From assembly GCA_025943965.1 (NCBI GenBank), contig JAPCWD010000001.1, positions 186,001 to 250,000 on the forward strand: a stretch of DNA of 64,000 bases. Direction: 5' to 3'. Under the pieces are notes generated by a model. The model did not search any database, was not told the origin of the DNA, and saw only the letters and a list, made by a program, of their open reading frames with translations. Shown in pieces: positions 8,377 through 17,344 of this stretch (position 1 is its first letter; every line of letters begins with the position of its first letter). Made by a program: the position numbers and the translations under genes. Source of the DNA: Synergistaceae bacterium DZ-S4. Lineage in GTDB: Bacteria; Synergistota; Synergistia; Synergistales; Synergistaceae.

Positions 8377-9824
8377 AACTGAAAATAGTGGCAAGATTCC
8401 TTGCCGTAATAGTCTTCCTCATTTCCGCGTGCATGATCATGCCTTTGGCATGGGCCGTCAGGGAGGGAGGAAACGAAATAAGGGCCTTTGCCTATTCGAT
8501 CGCGTTGGGCTCGTTATTTTCGATCACACTTCTTTTGTTCAGCTACAAAGCTCAGGCCAGGGACATGGGAACGAGAGAGGCCTTTGCCGCTGTCGCTCTG
8601 GCCTGGATCTTTGCATCTTTTCAGGGATGCCTCCCCTATTATCTAGGAGGTTATGTGTCCGATTTCACAGAAGCTTACTTTGAAGCGATGTCCGGATTCA
8701 CTACGACAGGGGCGACGATCTTTCGTGATATCGAAACGCTGCCGAGAGGGATCATCTTCTGGCGTGCAGTAACACACTGGCTCGGCGGGATGGGAATAGT
8801 GGTCCTTACCCTGGCTCTCCTTCCGATGCTTGGAATGGGAGTCACCCAGCTCTTCAAGGCAGAGGTGCCGGGCCCTGTTCTGGAGAAGATCAGCCCGAGG
8901 ATACAGGATTCTGCGCTGATGCTGTGGAAAGTCTACTTAGGGATAACTGCCGCTGGAATATTATTGATGCTTGCAGGCGGGATGGATCTGTACGACTCAG
9001 TATGCCATGTATTCGCCGCAGTATCAACAGGCGGCTTCTCGACCCGGAACCAAAGTATAGGCTGGTACGACTCTGCTTTTATCGACTGGTCGCTTACTGC
9101 CGTCATGTTTGTTTCGGGGGCGAACTTCGGTCTTCATCTTCTGGCCATAAAAAACAGAACACTGAAACCGTACAGGGATCCGGAGTTTAAATTTTATACT
9201 GGTGTAGCACTCCTGTCGACATTGGTCATCGCGCTTTCCCTTTTCAGGAACAGCCACTATCCGACGATCATCGAGTGCCTGCGGTATTCTGCCTTTCAGG
9301 TCGTAAGCATGATGACCACGACAGGGTTCGTTACAGCAGACTTCTCACTGTGGCCTACGATCACGCAGATGACGATCGTTGTCCTGATGTTTATAGGCGG
9401 CTGTGCCGGATCTACAGCCGGCGCAATAAAATGCGTAAGGATACAGATAGTTATAAAGCAGATAACTGCAGAGATCAAAAGATTCATCCACCCTCAGGCC
9501 TCTGTGCCGATACTTCTGGGAGATAAGACTATAACCGATAAGCTGGCCTTCTCGGCTTCTACCTTCATAGCGCTCTATTTTATAATATTTGCCGTTGCCG
9601 CCGTGATGATCTCTGCTACGGGAGAAGACGTAGTCACTTCCATAACCGCCGTTGCGGTAACACTCGGCAATATCGGTCCCGGGCTCGGAGACGTGGGTCC
9701 GGCTACCACCTTTCACACACAGACCACGACCGCGAAATGGATCTATGTTTTCTGCATGCTTTGCGGGAGACTGGAGCTGTACACAGTCCTGGTCCTCTTC
9801 ACAAAAGACGCCTGGCATAGATAA
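8373..9824 (+). CDS. trkH: Trk potassium uptake transmembrane protein TrkH
   Basis: 483-residue inner-membrane channel subunit that partners TrkA. Four filter-like P-loops are visible: SGFTTTGAT near residue 108, STGGFSTRN near 220, TTTGFVTAD near 315 and LGNIGPGLG near 430, as in the TrkH/KtrB superfamily. The start is GTG 8373 inside the end of trkA. Downstream lies the NrdR-controlled promoter of nrdJ. K+ uptake fits with the betaine importer elsewhere in the window as osmotic defence. Confidence 0.93.
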   Translation: MKLKIVARFLAVIVFLISACMIMPLAWAVREGGNEIRAFAYSIALGSLFSITLLLFSYKAQARDMGTREAFAAVALAWIFASFQGCLPYYLGGYVSDFTEAYFEAMSGFTTTGATIFRDIETLPRGIIFWRAVTHWLGGMGIVVLTLALLPMLGMGVTQLFKAEVPGPVLEKISPRIQDSALMLWKVYLGITAAGILLMLAGGMDLYDSVCHVFAAVSTGGFSTRNQSIGWYDSAFIDWSLTAVMFVSGANFGLHLLAIKNRTLKPYRDPEFKFYTGVALLSTLVIALSLFRNSHYPTIIECLRYSAFQVVSMMTTTGFVTADFSLWPTITQMTIVVLMFIGGCAGSTAGAIKCVRIQIVIKQITAEIKRFIHPQASVPILLGDKTITDKLAFSASTFIALYFIIFAVAAVMISATGEDVVTSITAVAVTLGNIGPGLGDVGPATTFHTQTTTAKWIYVFCMLCGRLELYTVLVLFTKDAWHR

Positions 9825-9881
9825 CCACTACACCACCAAGGCTGTTCCCGTCCCATCCACCGGATATCCACATAGATAACC

Positions 9882-9897
9882 ACACAATATGTAGTGT
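9882..9897 (+). promoter_or_regulatory. NrdR box 1
   Basis: ACACAATATGTAGTGT agrees with the NrdR box consensus (acaCwAtATaTwGwgt) at almost every position. It lies upstream of the ribonucleotide reductase gene. Confidence 0.8.
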
Positions 9898-9912
9898 TTG
9901 GTGGATAAGATT

Positions 9913-9928
9913 CTCTTGTATATAGTGT
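9913..9928 (+). promoter_or_regulatory. NrdR box 2
   Basis: The right half (GTATATAGTGT) matches the box; the left half is degenerate. The 31-base step from box 1 is three helical turns, the usual spacing of paired NrdR boxes. Confidence 0.7.
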
Positions 9929-10033
9929 TTTACCTCTTACAGATATAAATTTTTATGTTATTATAATTACTGTCGTCAGATAATTTGACCGCAATTATTT
10001 GCCCTTAAAACTAAAGGGAGGTTTTATTTTATT

Positions 10034-11746
10034 ATGCTGCAGAAACCTGAATTCAACAAACAAGCCAGAGAGATTCTGGTCGACCGTTACCTGTGGAAGG
10101 ACGACTCCGGGAACCCCTGCGAAACGCCGGAGCAAATGCTTATGCGCGTTGCAAACCACGTAGCGTCTGCCGAGAAGACGGCTCCGCTCAGGTACATGTG
10201 GGCTGATGAATACTATGATGTGATGGCGAAGCTCCTGTTCCTGCCGAACAGCCCCACAATAATGAACTCGGGACGTCCGGCGCCCCATGGACAGATGGCG
10301 GCCTGTTTTGTTATCGGGATCGAAGATTCCATGGAGAGCATCTGTGAGGCGATAAGAAAACAGATGCTGATCCACAAAAGCGGCGGGGGCACGGGCTTCA
10401 ATTTTTCCAACCTGCGCAGCTGCGGCGCCAGGGTAAACAGCACTAACGGGAGGGCATCGGGCCCCATTTCGTTCATGGGCCTTTTCGACAAGGCGACCGA
10501 GACCGTACAACAGGGCGGAATGAGAAGGGGTGCCAACATGGGGATCCTTAATGTGGATCATCCCGACATACACGAATTCATACACTGCAAGGACAAAGAC
10601 GGGACAATAGCGAATTTTAACATCTCAGTAGGCGTATATGACAGCTTTATGGAGAAGGCAGAAGCCGATCCGGCGGGTCCCGAGGCAGAGCTTCTCGACG
10701 AAATAGCCGAGACGGCGTGGAGAACCGGCGATCCCGGGATAATATTCCTGGATGCCATCAACAGGGGCAACATGACACCGGAACTTGGCCCTCTTACCAG
10801 TACTAACCCCTGCGGAGAATCCCCCCTTTATCCCAACGAGGCCTGCAACCTTGGTTCGATAAACCTTGCAAGAATGGTAAGCAAAGATGGATTCGACTTT
10901 GAGCTCCTGGATAGGACCGCGGCCATTGCGACAAGATTTCTGGACAGCGTCATAGACGTAAACCACTATCCCCTTCCGGAGATATCGGAAGCAGTCAGGC
11001 ATACCCGCAAGATTGGTCTTGGGGTCATGGGATGGGCCGACCTTCTCTTCCGTCTGAGGATACCCTACGACAGTGACCGAGCCCTCGAGCTGGCAGAAAG
11101 GATCATGTCGGCCATAAGGGAGGCTGCACACAGGACTTCGGCGGAGCTTGGTAAAGAGAAGGGCATACCTGAAGTGCTGAAGCACCTGGGACGCCGCAAC
11201 GCCACCCTTACCTGCATAGCCCCGACAGGCACGATAGCCCTGCTTGCGGATTGCTCGTCGGGGATCGAACCCCTCTTTGCGCTTGAGCACACCAGGGTGC
11301 GTACTCAGGTCGACGGGACCAAAGTGGTCATGAAGCAGGTCAACAGGTATTACGCGGAGGCCCTTAAGGAGGGGCTGCAGGAGGATGTCATCAGGTCTGT
11401 TTTCGTAACGTCGCATGATGTGGCGCCCCTTTCCCACGTAAGGACCCAGGGAGTGTTCCAGAAATATACGGACCTTGCGGTATCAAAGACGGTGAACCTG
11501 CCGCATGACAGCTCGGTAAAGGATGTCCTTGATTCCTATATACTTGCCTGGAAGCTAGGATGCAAGGGCATCACCATTTACCGCGACGGTTCAAAATCAA
11601 TGCAGGTCCTTTACAGAAAAGAGGAAAACAAGAAAGTTCAGCCTGAGGCAGATGAGAGGAATGCTGAAGGGTTTTTTGACAAAGTCCCTGTCGCTGTTTC
11701 GGCGGTAAAGCCAATGAAGCTCCTCCTCAAAAGAAGACAGGACTGA
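10034..11746 (+). CDS. nrdJ: adenosylcobalamin-dependent (class II) ribonucleotide reductase
   Basis: 570-residue enzyme reducing ribonucleotides to deoxyribonucleotides with a B12 radical, independent of oxygen. Active-site features: Cys91 in AACFV, the radical cysteine Cys260 in STNPCGE, and Cys271 in EACNLGS as partner of Cys91 for the reducing disulfide. The C-terminal domain has APTGTIALLAD and CKGITIYRDGSK. The chain ends about 35 residues later without the usual C-terminal cysteine pair that relays electrons from thioredoxin; the natural length of many homologues is 700 or more. The ribosome site GGGAGG is rather far (about 11 bases) from ATG 10034. NrdR boxes precede it. Confidence 0.92.
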   Translation: MLQKPEFNKQAREILVDRYLWKDDSGNPCETPEQMLMRVANHVASAEKTAPLRYMWADEYYDVMAKLLFLPNSPTIMNSGRPAPHGQMAACFVIGIEDSMESICEAIRKQMLIHKSGGGTGFNFSNLRSCGARVNSTNGRASGPISFMGLFDKATETVQQGGMRRGANMGILNVDHPDIHEFIHCKDKDGTIANFNISVGVYDSFMEKAEADPAGPEAELLDEIAETAWRTGDPGIIFLDAINRGNMTPELGPLTSTNPCGESPLYPNEACNLGSINLARMVSKDGFDFELLDRTAAIATRFLDSVIDVNHYPLPEISEAVRHTRKIGLGVMGWADLLFRLRIPYDSDRALELAERIMSAIREAAHRTSAELGKEKGIPEVLKHLGRRNATLTCIAPTGTIALLADCSSGIEPLFALEHTRVRTQVDGTKVVMKQVNRYYAEALKEGLQEDVIRSVFVTSHDVAPLSHVRTQGVFQKYTDLAVSKTVNLPHDSSVKDVLDSYILAWKLGCKGITIYRDGSKSMQVLYRKEENKKVQPEADERNAEGFFDKVPVAVSAVKPMKLLLKRRQD

Positions 11747-11763
11747 CAGGGACGACATGATCC

Positions 11764-11817
11764 GTAAACAAGAGATCAGGGCCGGAGGCTAGCCTCCGGC
11801 CCTGATCTCTTGTTTAC
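11764..11817 (+). terminator. 54-bp perfect palindrome, probable bidirectional terminator
   Basis: Both arms of 27 bases are exact reverse complements with no loop (centre at GGAGGCTAGCCTCC). The DNA ends in GTTTACCC, so no long T-run. It closes the nrdJ unit. Its perfection and length are unusual. Confidence 0.6.
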
Positions 11818-12502
11818 CCTGCTGCAGGCATATATCAGATCCCTGTGGAGTTGAGCAGTGGTTAGTATATGTGGCTGTAAGAACAACGACCTTAAAATTG
11901 ATTGCAATTAACGTACTATTCAAAATATGACCCAAATTGTGAAAATTATATTGACGTATCGGCATAAAGTGTATATATGTTTGACAGGCATCTCGAAGAA
12001 AACGGAGAACGGTTTGATGATAGAGCTGAAGTGTCTGCTGAACAGATAAAACTCGATCTCATGTCTCTCATCCGAAGTAAAAAACAGAGAGCGGGACTTG
12101 TTGAAGGATACAGACGAAACGAGCGGCTCCATGTTCACAAAGGCCTGATTTCATAATTCCAGCTTTGAAACAGTACCCCAACAAAACCAAAGATTATTGT
12201 TTTTTCAGATAACATAGCAAAAAAACAAATTTTCTGACACATTTTCCTAAGCTCTTTATTGTTCATTTCATCCGAATGACGGAAAAGAAAAATACCATCT
12301 TTTACCGACCGGACAAACATCATAAAAAATCATAGTTTACATTTAATGACATATCAGGTTTTTAATAAGTAATTATGGGGGTGGTGCAAATGCTTTGATC
12401 TAAGATCATTTCCGCAGGGATCTTTTATATCGCGTTCAAAAGCAAAGAACAGCCGGGATTTGTGAAATGGCAGGAAGATAGGTCAAGAACCAGAAGGAGT
12501 GG
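11818..12502. other. 685-base gap, mostly without a clear gene
   Basis: AT-rich. It contains the doubtful 59-codon frame at 11977-12156. TTGACG (11951-11956) with TATATG 17 bases later resembles a promoter, but its -10 overlaps that frame's start. A GGGGGTGGTGC at about 12376 recalls a T-box but the rest of the motif is missing. The promoter of the aconitase operon should lie in this gap; I cannot place it. Confidence 0.4.
11977..12156 (+). CDS. doubtful small protein or gene remnant
   Basis: A 59-codon frame from ATG 11977 to TAA 12154-12156, rich in charged residues (FDDRAEVSAEQIK, RAGLVEGYRRNERLH). No ribosome site precedes it and an in-frame stop lies only 12 bases upstream. The residue mix looks protein-like, so it may be a remnant of a regulator or antitoxin-like protein. 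Alternatively it is noise. Confidence 0.25.
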   Translation: MFDRHLEENGERFDDRAEVSAEQIKLDLMSLIRSKKQRAGLVEGYRRNERLHVHKGLIS

Positions 12503-14884
12503 ATGGAAGTGCTGAAGTTGGTCAGAAGAGGGGTATATTTGCTCCGCAAAGAGCTCTTGGTCGAAGAGACGGAGAATATGGATATGGGTGAGATAAACGA
12601 CCGTTTGACGAACGCAGGCCTCGATCCGATGGAAAGTGTCCTGCCGGACAAAATGACGGCGTCAATGGGGACTATCGCCTGGCGGATACTTCAGGCGCAC
12701 AACGAAGACAGAAGCGGCGAAAAACTAAAAATACATTTTGACGCGCTTGCGTCCCATGACATCACCTATGTTGGGATAATCGAGACAGCCATAGCCAGCG
12801 GCATGAAAAAATTCCCGATACCCTATGTCCTTACGAACTGTCACAACAGCCTATGTGCTGTCGGCGGGACGATAAACGAGGACGACCATGTCTACGGGCT
12901 CTCCGCTGCAAAAAAGTTCGGAGGTGAGTTCGTGCCTCCGCACATGGCTGTTATACATTCCTATGTTCGTGAAATGATGACGGGATGCGGGAAAATGATT
13001 CTCGGTTCTGACAGCCACACCCGTTATGGGGCACTTGGAACGATGGGCATCGGGGAAGGCGGCCCGGAGCTGGTGAAGCAGCTTTTGGACCATACCTATG
13101 ACTTCCCGCGGGCCGAGGTCGTCGCAGTCTACCTGAAGGGTTCGCCCCGTCCGGGAGTAGGCCCGCAGGACGTCGCACTTGCCCTTATAGGAACAGTCTT
13201 CAAGGATGGTTTCGTCAAAAACAAGGTCCTGGAGTTTGTAGGCCCGGGAGTCAGCAGCCTGCCTGTGGAATTCCGAAACGGCATAGATGTTATGACGACA
13301 GAGACAGCCTGCCTCTCTTCCATATGGAGGACTGATGGCTCTGTCAAAAAATATTATGAGATACACGGACGTCCCGATGATTTCAGTCTGCTCGACCCTG
13401 CTGATGTAGCCTGGTATGACGGCGCAGTGATCATCGATCTTGACAAAGTCAGGCCCATGATCGCTCTGCCCTTCCACCCAAGCAACGTTTTCACGATCGA
13501 CGAGTTGAACAAAAACTGCCGGGATATACTTGAAAAGGTCGAGAGGGAGGCATCTCAGCAGATAGAGAATCCAAGCCTGTCTTTGTCCCTTAAGAAAAAA
13601 CTCCGGAACGGGCGCCTCCATGTCGATCACGGCGTGATAGCAGGATGCGCCGGCGGCACTCCGGACAACATAGTTGCGGCGGCCCAGATATTAAGGTCCA
13701 ACAGCTCCGGGATAGGGGAATTTTCCCTGAGCGTCTACCCCGGCAGCCAGCCCATAAAGATGGAGCTTGTGGAAAACGGCACCCTACTGGACCTGATGAC
13801 CGCAGGGGCAACGATCAGGACCGCCTTTTGCGGACCCTGTTTCGGCGCATGCGACACACCGGCTAACAACAGTCTGAGCATAAGGCACACGACACGGAAT
13901 TTTCCGAACAGGGAAGGCTCGAAACCGAACGCAGGACAGCTTGCCTCAGTGGCACTGATGGATGCCAGATCTATTGCGGCAACGGCGGCGAACGGCGGTA
14001 TGCTTACCTCCGCAGAAATATACGGCGAATTGCTGCACGAGGTCGATTATAAGTTCCGAAAGGAGATATACGACAAAAAGGTCTATCGCGGTTACGGCAA
14101 GCCAGATCCTGAGACAGAACTTGTATATGGCCCCAATATCTGTCCGTGGCCCAGGGTGTATCCCCTTGCAGAAAACCTGATGCTTACTCTGGCATCGGTC
14201 ATCACAGATCCTGTCACGACAACGGACGAACTGATACCTTCCGGAGAGACCTCTTCCCTTCGTTCTAATCCCCTGAAGCTGGCTGAATACGCACTCTCAC
14301 GCAAGGATCCGGGATATGTGGGAAGGGCAAAGGCTGCACAGGCTCTCGAAAATACCCGCAGGAAGATGACTGAGGGAGGCACATGTGAGGTCCCCTTCGA
14401 GCTTAAGTCAGTCCTCGCACTTACAGGAACCGAGAATGCCCTGAAAAATATTGGCATAGGAAGCACTATCTTTGCTGTAAAACCCGGCGACGGTTCAGCC
14501 CGTGAACAGGCAGCATCTTCCCAGAAGGTTCTGGGAGGAGAGGCGAATATCGCGGAAGAGTATGCCACCAAACGGTACAGAAGCAACCTTATCAACTGGG
14601 GCATGCTCCCATTTATCATCGCCCCGGGAGAAAAAGAGAAACTTTCTGTAGGTGACTGGCTCTTCATACCCGGTATCCGGAAAGCGGTCAGGGATGGTTC
14701 AGTAAAGATCGAGGGAGTGGTTATCCGCGGCGCTTCGAGGACCGGAATAACGCTTCAAATGCCCGACCTCACCAAGGAGGACAGGGATATCATACTTGCC
14801 GGTTGCCTTATGAACCACTACTCGCAGCAAAATGACCTCCAAAGCGAGATAAACCGTAAAAAAGCGGTCATCAAGTACATATGA
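12503..14884 (+). CDS. aconitate hydratase
   Basis: 793-residue iron-sulfur enzyme that isomerises citrate and isocitrate. Visible features are [20 protein letters not shown] near residue 170, Cys382 in [10 protein letters not shown], and Cys443/Cys446/Cys450 in FCGPCFGAC, likely cluster ligands. The C-terminal swivel domain carries [15 protein letters not shown] near 695. The cluster motif AGCAGG instead of SCTNG places it in the putative Aquifex-type aconitase group rather than classical AcnA or AcnB. The start ATG follows AGAAGGAGTGG. It is first in an operon with icd and citrate lyase. Confidence 0.88.
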   Translation: MEVLKLVRRGVYLLRKELLVEETENMDMGEINDRLTNAGLDPMESVLPDKMTASMGTIAWRILQAHNEDRSGEKLKIHFDALASHDITYVGIIETAIASGMKKFPIPYVLTNCHNSLCAVGGTINEDDHVYGLSAAKKFGGEFVPPHMAVIHSYVREMMTGCGKMILGSDSHTRYGALGTMGIGEGGPELVKQLLDHTYDFPRAEVVAVYLKGSPRPGVGPQDVALALIGTVFKDGFVKNKVLEFVGPGVSSLPVEFRNGIDVMTTETACLSSIWRTDGSVKKYYEIHGRPDDFSLLDPADVAWYDGAVIIDLDKVRPMIALPFHPSNVFTIDELNKNCRDILEKVEREASQQIENPSLSLSLKKKLRNGRLHVDHGVIAGCAGGTPDNIVAAAQILRSNSSGIGEFSLSVYPGSQPIKMELVENGTLLDLMTAGATIRTAFCGPCFGACDTPANNSLSIRHTTRNFPNREGSKPNAGQLASVALMDARSIAATAANGGMLTSAEIYGELLHEVDYKFRKEIYDKKVYRGYGKPDPETELVYGPNICPWPRVYPLAENLMLTLASVITDPVTTTDELIPSGETSSLRSNPLKLAEYALSRKDPGYVGRAKAAQALENTRRKMTEGGTCEVPFELKSVLALTGTENALKNIGIGSTIFAVKPGDGSAREQAASSQKVLGGEANIAEEYATKRYRSNLINWGMLPFIIAPGEKEKLSVGDWLFIPGIRKAVRDGSVKIEGVVIRGASRTGITLQMPDLTKEDRDIILAGCLMNHYSQQNDLQSEINRKKAVIKYI

Positions 14885-14910
14885 TCAAGGACCTGAAGGG
14901 TGGGAACGAT

Positions 14911-16116
14911 ATGAAAATAACGATGAAGACACCGCTGGTGGAGATGGACGGGGATGAAATGACCCGCGTTATCTGGGCCAAGATCAAGGAGATACTGCTT
15001 GAACCTCATATTGACCTGAAGACTGAATACTATGACCTGGGACTTAAGAAACGCGATGAGACTGACGACAGGATAACGGTGGAGGCCGCGGAGGCGACAA
15101 AAATATATGGTGTGGCGGTCAAATGCGCCACGATAACCCCCAATCAGCAGAGAGTCGAAGAATACGGACTGAAGCAGATGTGGAAGAGTCCGAACGGGAC
15201 TATTAGGGCCATACTTGACGGGACAGTCTTCAGGTCCCCGATATTCCTGGACTGCATCAGCCCCACCGTGAGGACGTGGAAAAAGCCGATCACCATCGCA
15301 CGTCATGCTTACGGCGACATTTACAAGGACGTTGAGATGGTCATAGATAGCCCGGGCAAAGTCTATCTCACATTCGAGCCCGCAGACGGCGACAGCGGTA
15401 AAGTCCAAAGAGATCTGGTCCATGACTTTACGGGCGGCGGCGTTGTAATGGGAATGCATAACCTTGACAGGTCCGTAAAGAGCTTTGCCCGCTCATGCTT
15501 CAAATATGCGCTGGGGACGAAACAGCCTCTGTGGTTCTCCACTAAGGACACGATATCCAAAAAGTACGACCACCGCTTCAAGGATATTTTTCAGGAGATA
15601 TTCGAGGCCGAATTCAGAAATGATTTTGAGAAATGCGGGATCGAATACTTCTACACCCTGATCGATGATGCCGTTGCCCGGGTGATACGTTCGGAAGGAG
15701 GCTTTATATGGGCGTGCAAGAACTATGACGGAGATGTAATGTCCGACATGGTGGCGACGGCGTTCGGGAGCCTTGCGATGATGACCTCGGTCCTTGTCTC
15801 CCCGGATGGTGTATTTGAGTACGAAGCGGCACATGGTACAGTCACCCGCCACTATTACAAGTATCTCAATGGCGAGGCCACCTCGACAAACCCCATGGCG
15901 ACTATCTTTGCCTGGTCGGGGGCACTCAGGAAGCGCGGAGAGCTTGACGGGATCAAAGAACTTCAGGCCTTTGCCGACAAACTTGAAAAAGCTTCAACGG
16001 AGACGATAGAAGCAGGAATAATGACTAAGGACATTTCATCCATAGCCGACCTGTATGACAAAAAGGTCGTGACTACTGAAGAATTTCTCCGTGCAGTCGC
16101 TGAGAGGTTGAAATAA
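14911..16116 (+). CDS. icd: isocitrate dehydrogenase (NADP), eukaryote-like type
   Basis: 401 residues, interconverting isocitrate and 2-oxoglutarate plus CO2. The opening [15 protein letters not shown], the block [18 protein letters not shown] near residue 120 and [11 protein letters not shown] near 300 are those of the homodimeric eukaryote-like NADP enzymes. ATG 14911 is chosen because GAAGGGTGGG precedes it and family members begin just there; ATG 14881, overlapping the aconitase stop as ATGA, is the alternative. Between aconitase and citrate lyase it could run in the oxidative or the reductive, CO2-fixing direction. Confidence 0.93.
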   Translation: MKITMKTPLVEMDGDEMTRVIWAKIKEILLEPHIDLKTEYYDLGLKKRDETDDRITVEAAEATKIYGVAVKCATITPNQQRVEEYGLKQMWKSPNGTIRAILDGTVFRSPIFLDCISPTVRTWKKPITIARHAYGDIYKDVEMVIDSPGKVYLTFEPADGDSGKVQRDLVHDFTGGGVVMGMHNLDRSVKSFARSCFKYALGTKQPLWFSTKDTISKKYDHRFKDIFQEIFEAEFRNDFEKCGIEYFYTLIDDAVARVIRSEGGFIWACKNYDGDVMSDMVATAFGSLAMMTSVLVSPDGVFEYEAAHGTVTRHYYKYLNGEATSTNPMATIFAWSGALRKRGELDGIKELQAFADKLEKASTETIEAGIMTKDISSIADLYDKKVVTTEEFLRAVAERLK

Positions 16117-16128
16117 AGTAATATAATC

Positions 16129-16160
16129 GAAGGAGGAGGGTGAAATTTTCCTCCTCCTTC
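16129..16160 (+). promoter_or_regulatory. hairpin between icd and citD
   Basis: Perfect 11-bp stem (GAAGGAGGAGG with CCTCCTCCTTC) and a 10-base loop. No T-run follows, so it is not a simple terminator. The 5' arm is itself a strong Shine-Dalgarno sequence locked in the stem. It may set relative levels of icd and citrate lyase. Confidence 0.5.
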
Positions 16161-16178
16161 AACTAAGAATGAAAGGTG

Positions 16179-16463
16179 ATGGGCAGATTGATCTTGCTTA
16201 ATACCGCCAGCGCCGGGACGCTGGAATCATCGGACTGCCTGGTGACGGTTTCACCGGCTGAAAAACTCAAACTTGAATATAAGGGTGCCAACAGCGAAGT
16301 TTTTGCTGAAAGGACGAAGGCTCTTGTTGAGAATGTATCAAAAAGATACAGCCTCGTCGGAGCGGAGATATCGATCCAGGATCAGGGGGCCCTTGAGATA
16401 ACTATAAAAGCTCGCCTGGAAACTGCTCTCAGCCGTGCATGCAAAGGGGTGGCCAAAGAATGA
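16179..16463 (+). CDS. citD: citrate lyase acyl carrier protein (gamma chain)
   Basis: Small acyl carrier of about 94 residues. It has the typical N-terminal NTASAGTLESSD, whose serine (Ser14 region) takes the phosphoribosyl-dephospho-CoA prosthetic group. Three starts are possible: GTG 16176, ATG 16179 and TTG 16188. The ribosome site AAAGGTG is best spaced for TTG 16188, which also gives the usual N-terminal length. Its stop overlaps the citE start. The genes for attaching the prosthetic group (citX, citG) and for acetylation (citC) are not in this window. Confidence 0.88.
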   Translation: MGRLILLNTASAGTLESSDCLVTVSPAEKLKLEYKGANSEVFAERTKALVENVSKRYSLVGAEISIQDQGALEITIKARLETALSRACKGVAKE

Positions 16464-17344
16464 AGCCCTGCCGTTCAATGCTCTACATACCGGGTGATTC
16501 TCCCGGCATGATCCAGCATGCGCCTGTATTCGGAGCTGACAGTATACTGCTTGACCTTGAGGATGCAGTTGCCCTTACTGAGAAGGATGCGGCAAGGAAA
16601 ATGGTCGCCTGCTTTTTACAGGATTATGATTTTAAAGGTCTCATTGTAACTGTAAGGGTAAACGGTGCCGATACGGAATTTTTCGATTACGACCTGAAAG
16701 AGATAATTCCATGTTTGCCGGCGGCCGTTAGGATCCCGAAATGCAACGGTCCCGCAGATGTTCTTGCCGCGGACAAAAAAATTGGAGACATAGAAAGTGC
16801 AAATTCCATCCCTGTTGGTAAAGTCCGGATACATGCGATGATTGAAACTGCCGTCGGGGTCGAGAACGCATATCTCATTGCATCGGCATGCCCTCGTGTG
16901 GAGGCCATAACCCTCGGAGGACAGGACCTGACTGCAGATATGGGTGTCAGCAAGACGAAAGATGGCTGGGAACTTTTCTATGCCAGGAGCAGAGTGGTAG
17001 TTGCAGCCCGCGCTGCAGGGGTGAATGTGTATGACACAGTCTGGGCAGACATAAGCGATAAAGAGGGACTGCTCAGGGAATGCAGATCGATCGTGGGACT
17101 TGGTTTCACCGGCAAGGCGGCCATACATCCCGATCAGATAGAGACGATACACCAGGCCTTCATGCCCGACGAAAAAGAGTTGAAAAAAGCTGTACGCGTT
17201 GTCGAAGCCGCCGAAAATGCGAAAAAAGAGGGCAAAGGCGTGATCTCCGTAGACGGCAAAATGGTCGACGCGCCTGTTGTGGCAAGAGCCCGTCACTTGC
17301 TCAAGCTTGCGGACCTCTATGGTTTTGAAAGGAGCGGATCCTGA
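16460..17344 (+). CDS. citE: citrate lyase beta chain
   Basis: 294-residue citryl-ACP lyase subunit releasing oxaloacetate. HpcH/HpaI fold: RSMLYIPGDSPGM at the N-terminus, SILLDLEDAV near residue 30 with the acidic metal-site residues, AMIETAVGVENA near 130 and GKAAIHPDQI near 220. ATG 16460 is preferred (GGGGTGG upstream, ATGA overlap with the citD stop). It overlaps citF by one base. Confidence 0.93.
   Translation: MKPCRSMLYIPGDSPGMIQHAPVFGADSILLDLEDAVALTEKDAARKMVACFLQDYDFKGLIVTVRVNGADTEFFDYDLKEIIPCLPAAVRIPKCNGPADVLAADKKIGDIESANSIPVGKVRIHAMIETAVGVENAYLIASACPRVEAITLGGQDLTADMGVSKTKDGWELFYARSRVVVAARAAGVNVYDTVWADISDKEGLLRECRSIVGLGFTGKAAIHPDQIETIHQAFMPDEKELKKAVRVVEAAENAKKEGKGVISVDGKMVDAPVVARARHLLKLADLYGFERSGS

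Noticed and set aside
12360-12440. GGGTGG-like T-box element before aconitase
   Set aside because: Only part of the T-box sequence is present, no specifier stem or terminator is visible, and aconitase is not a usual T-box target.
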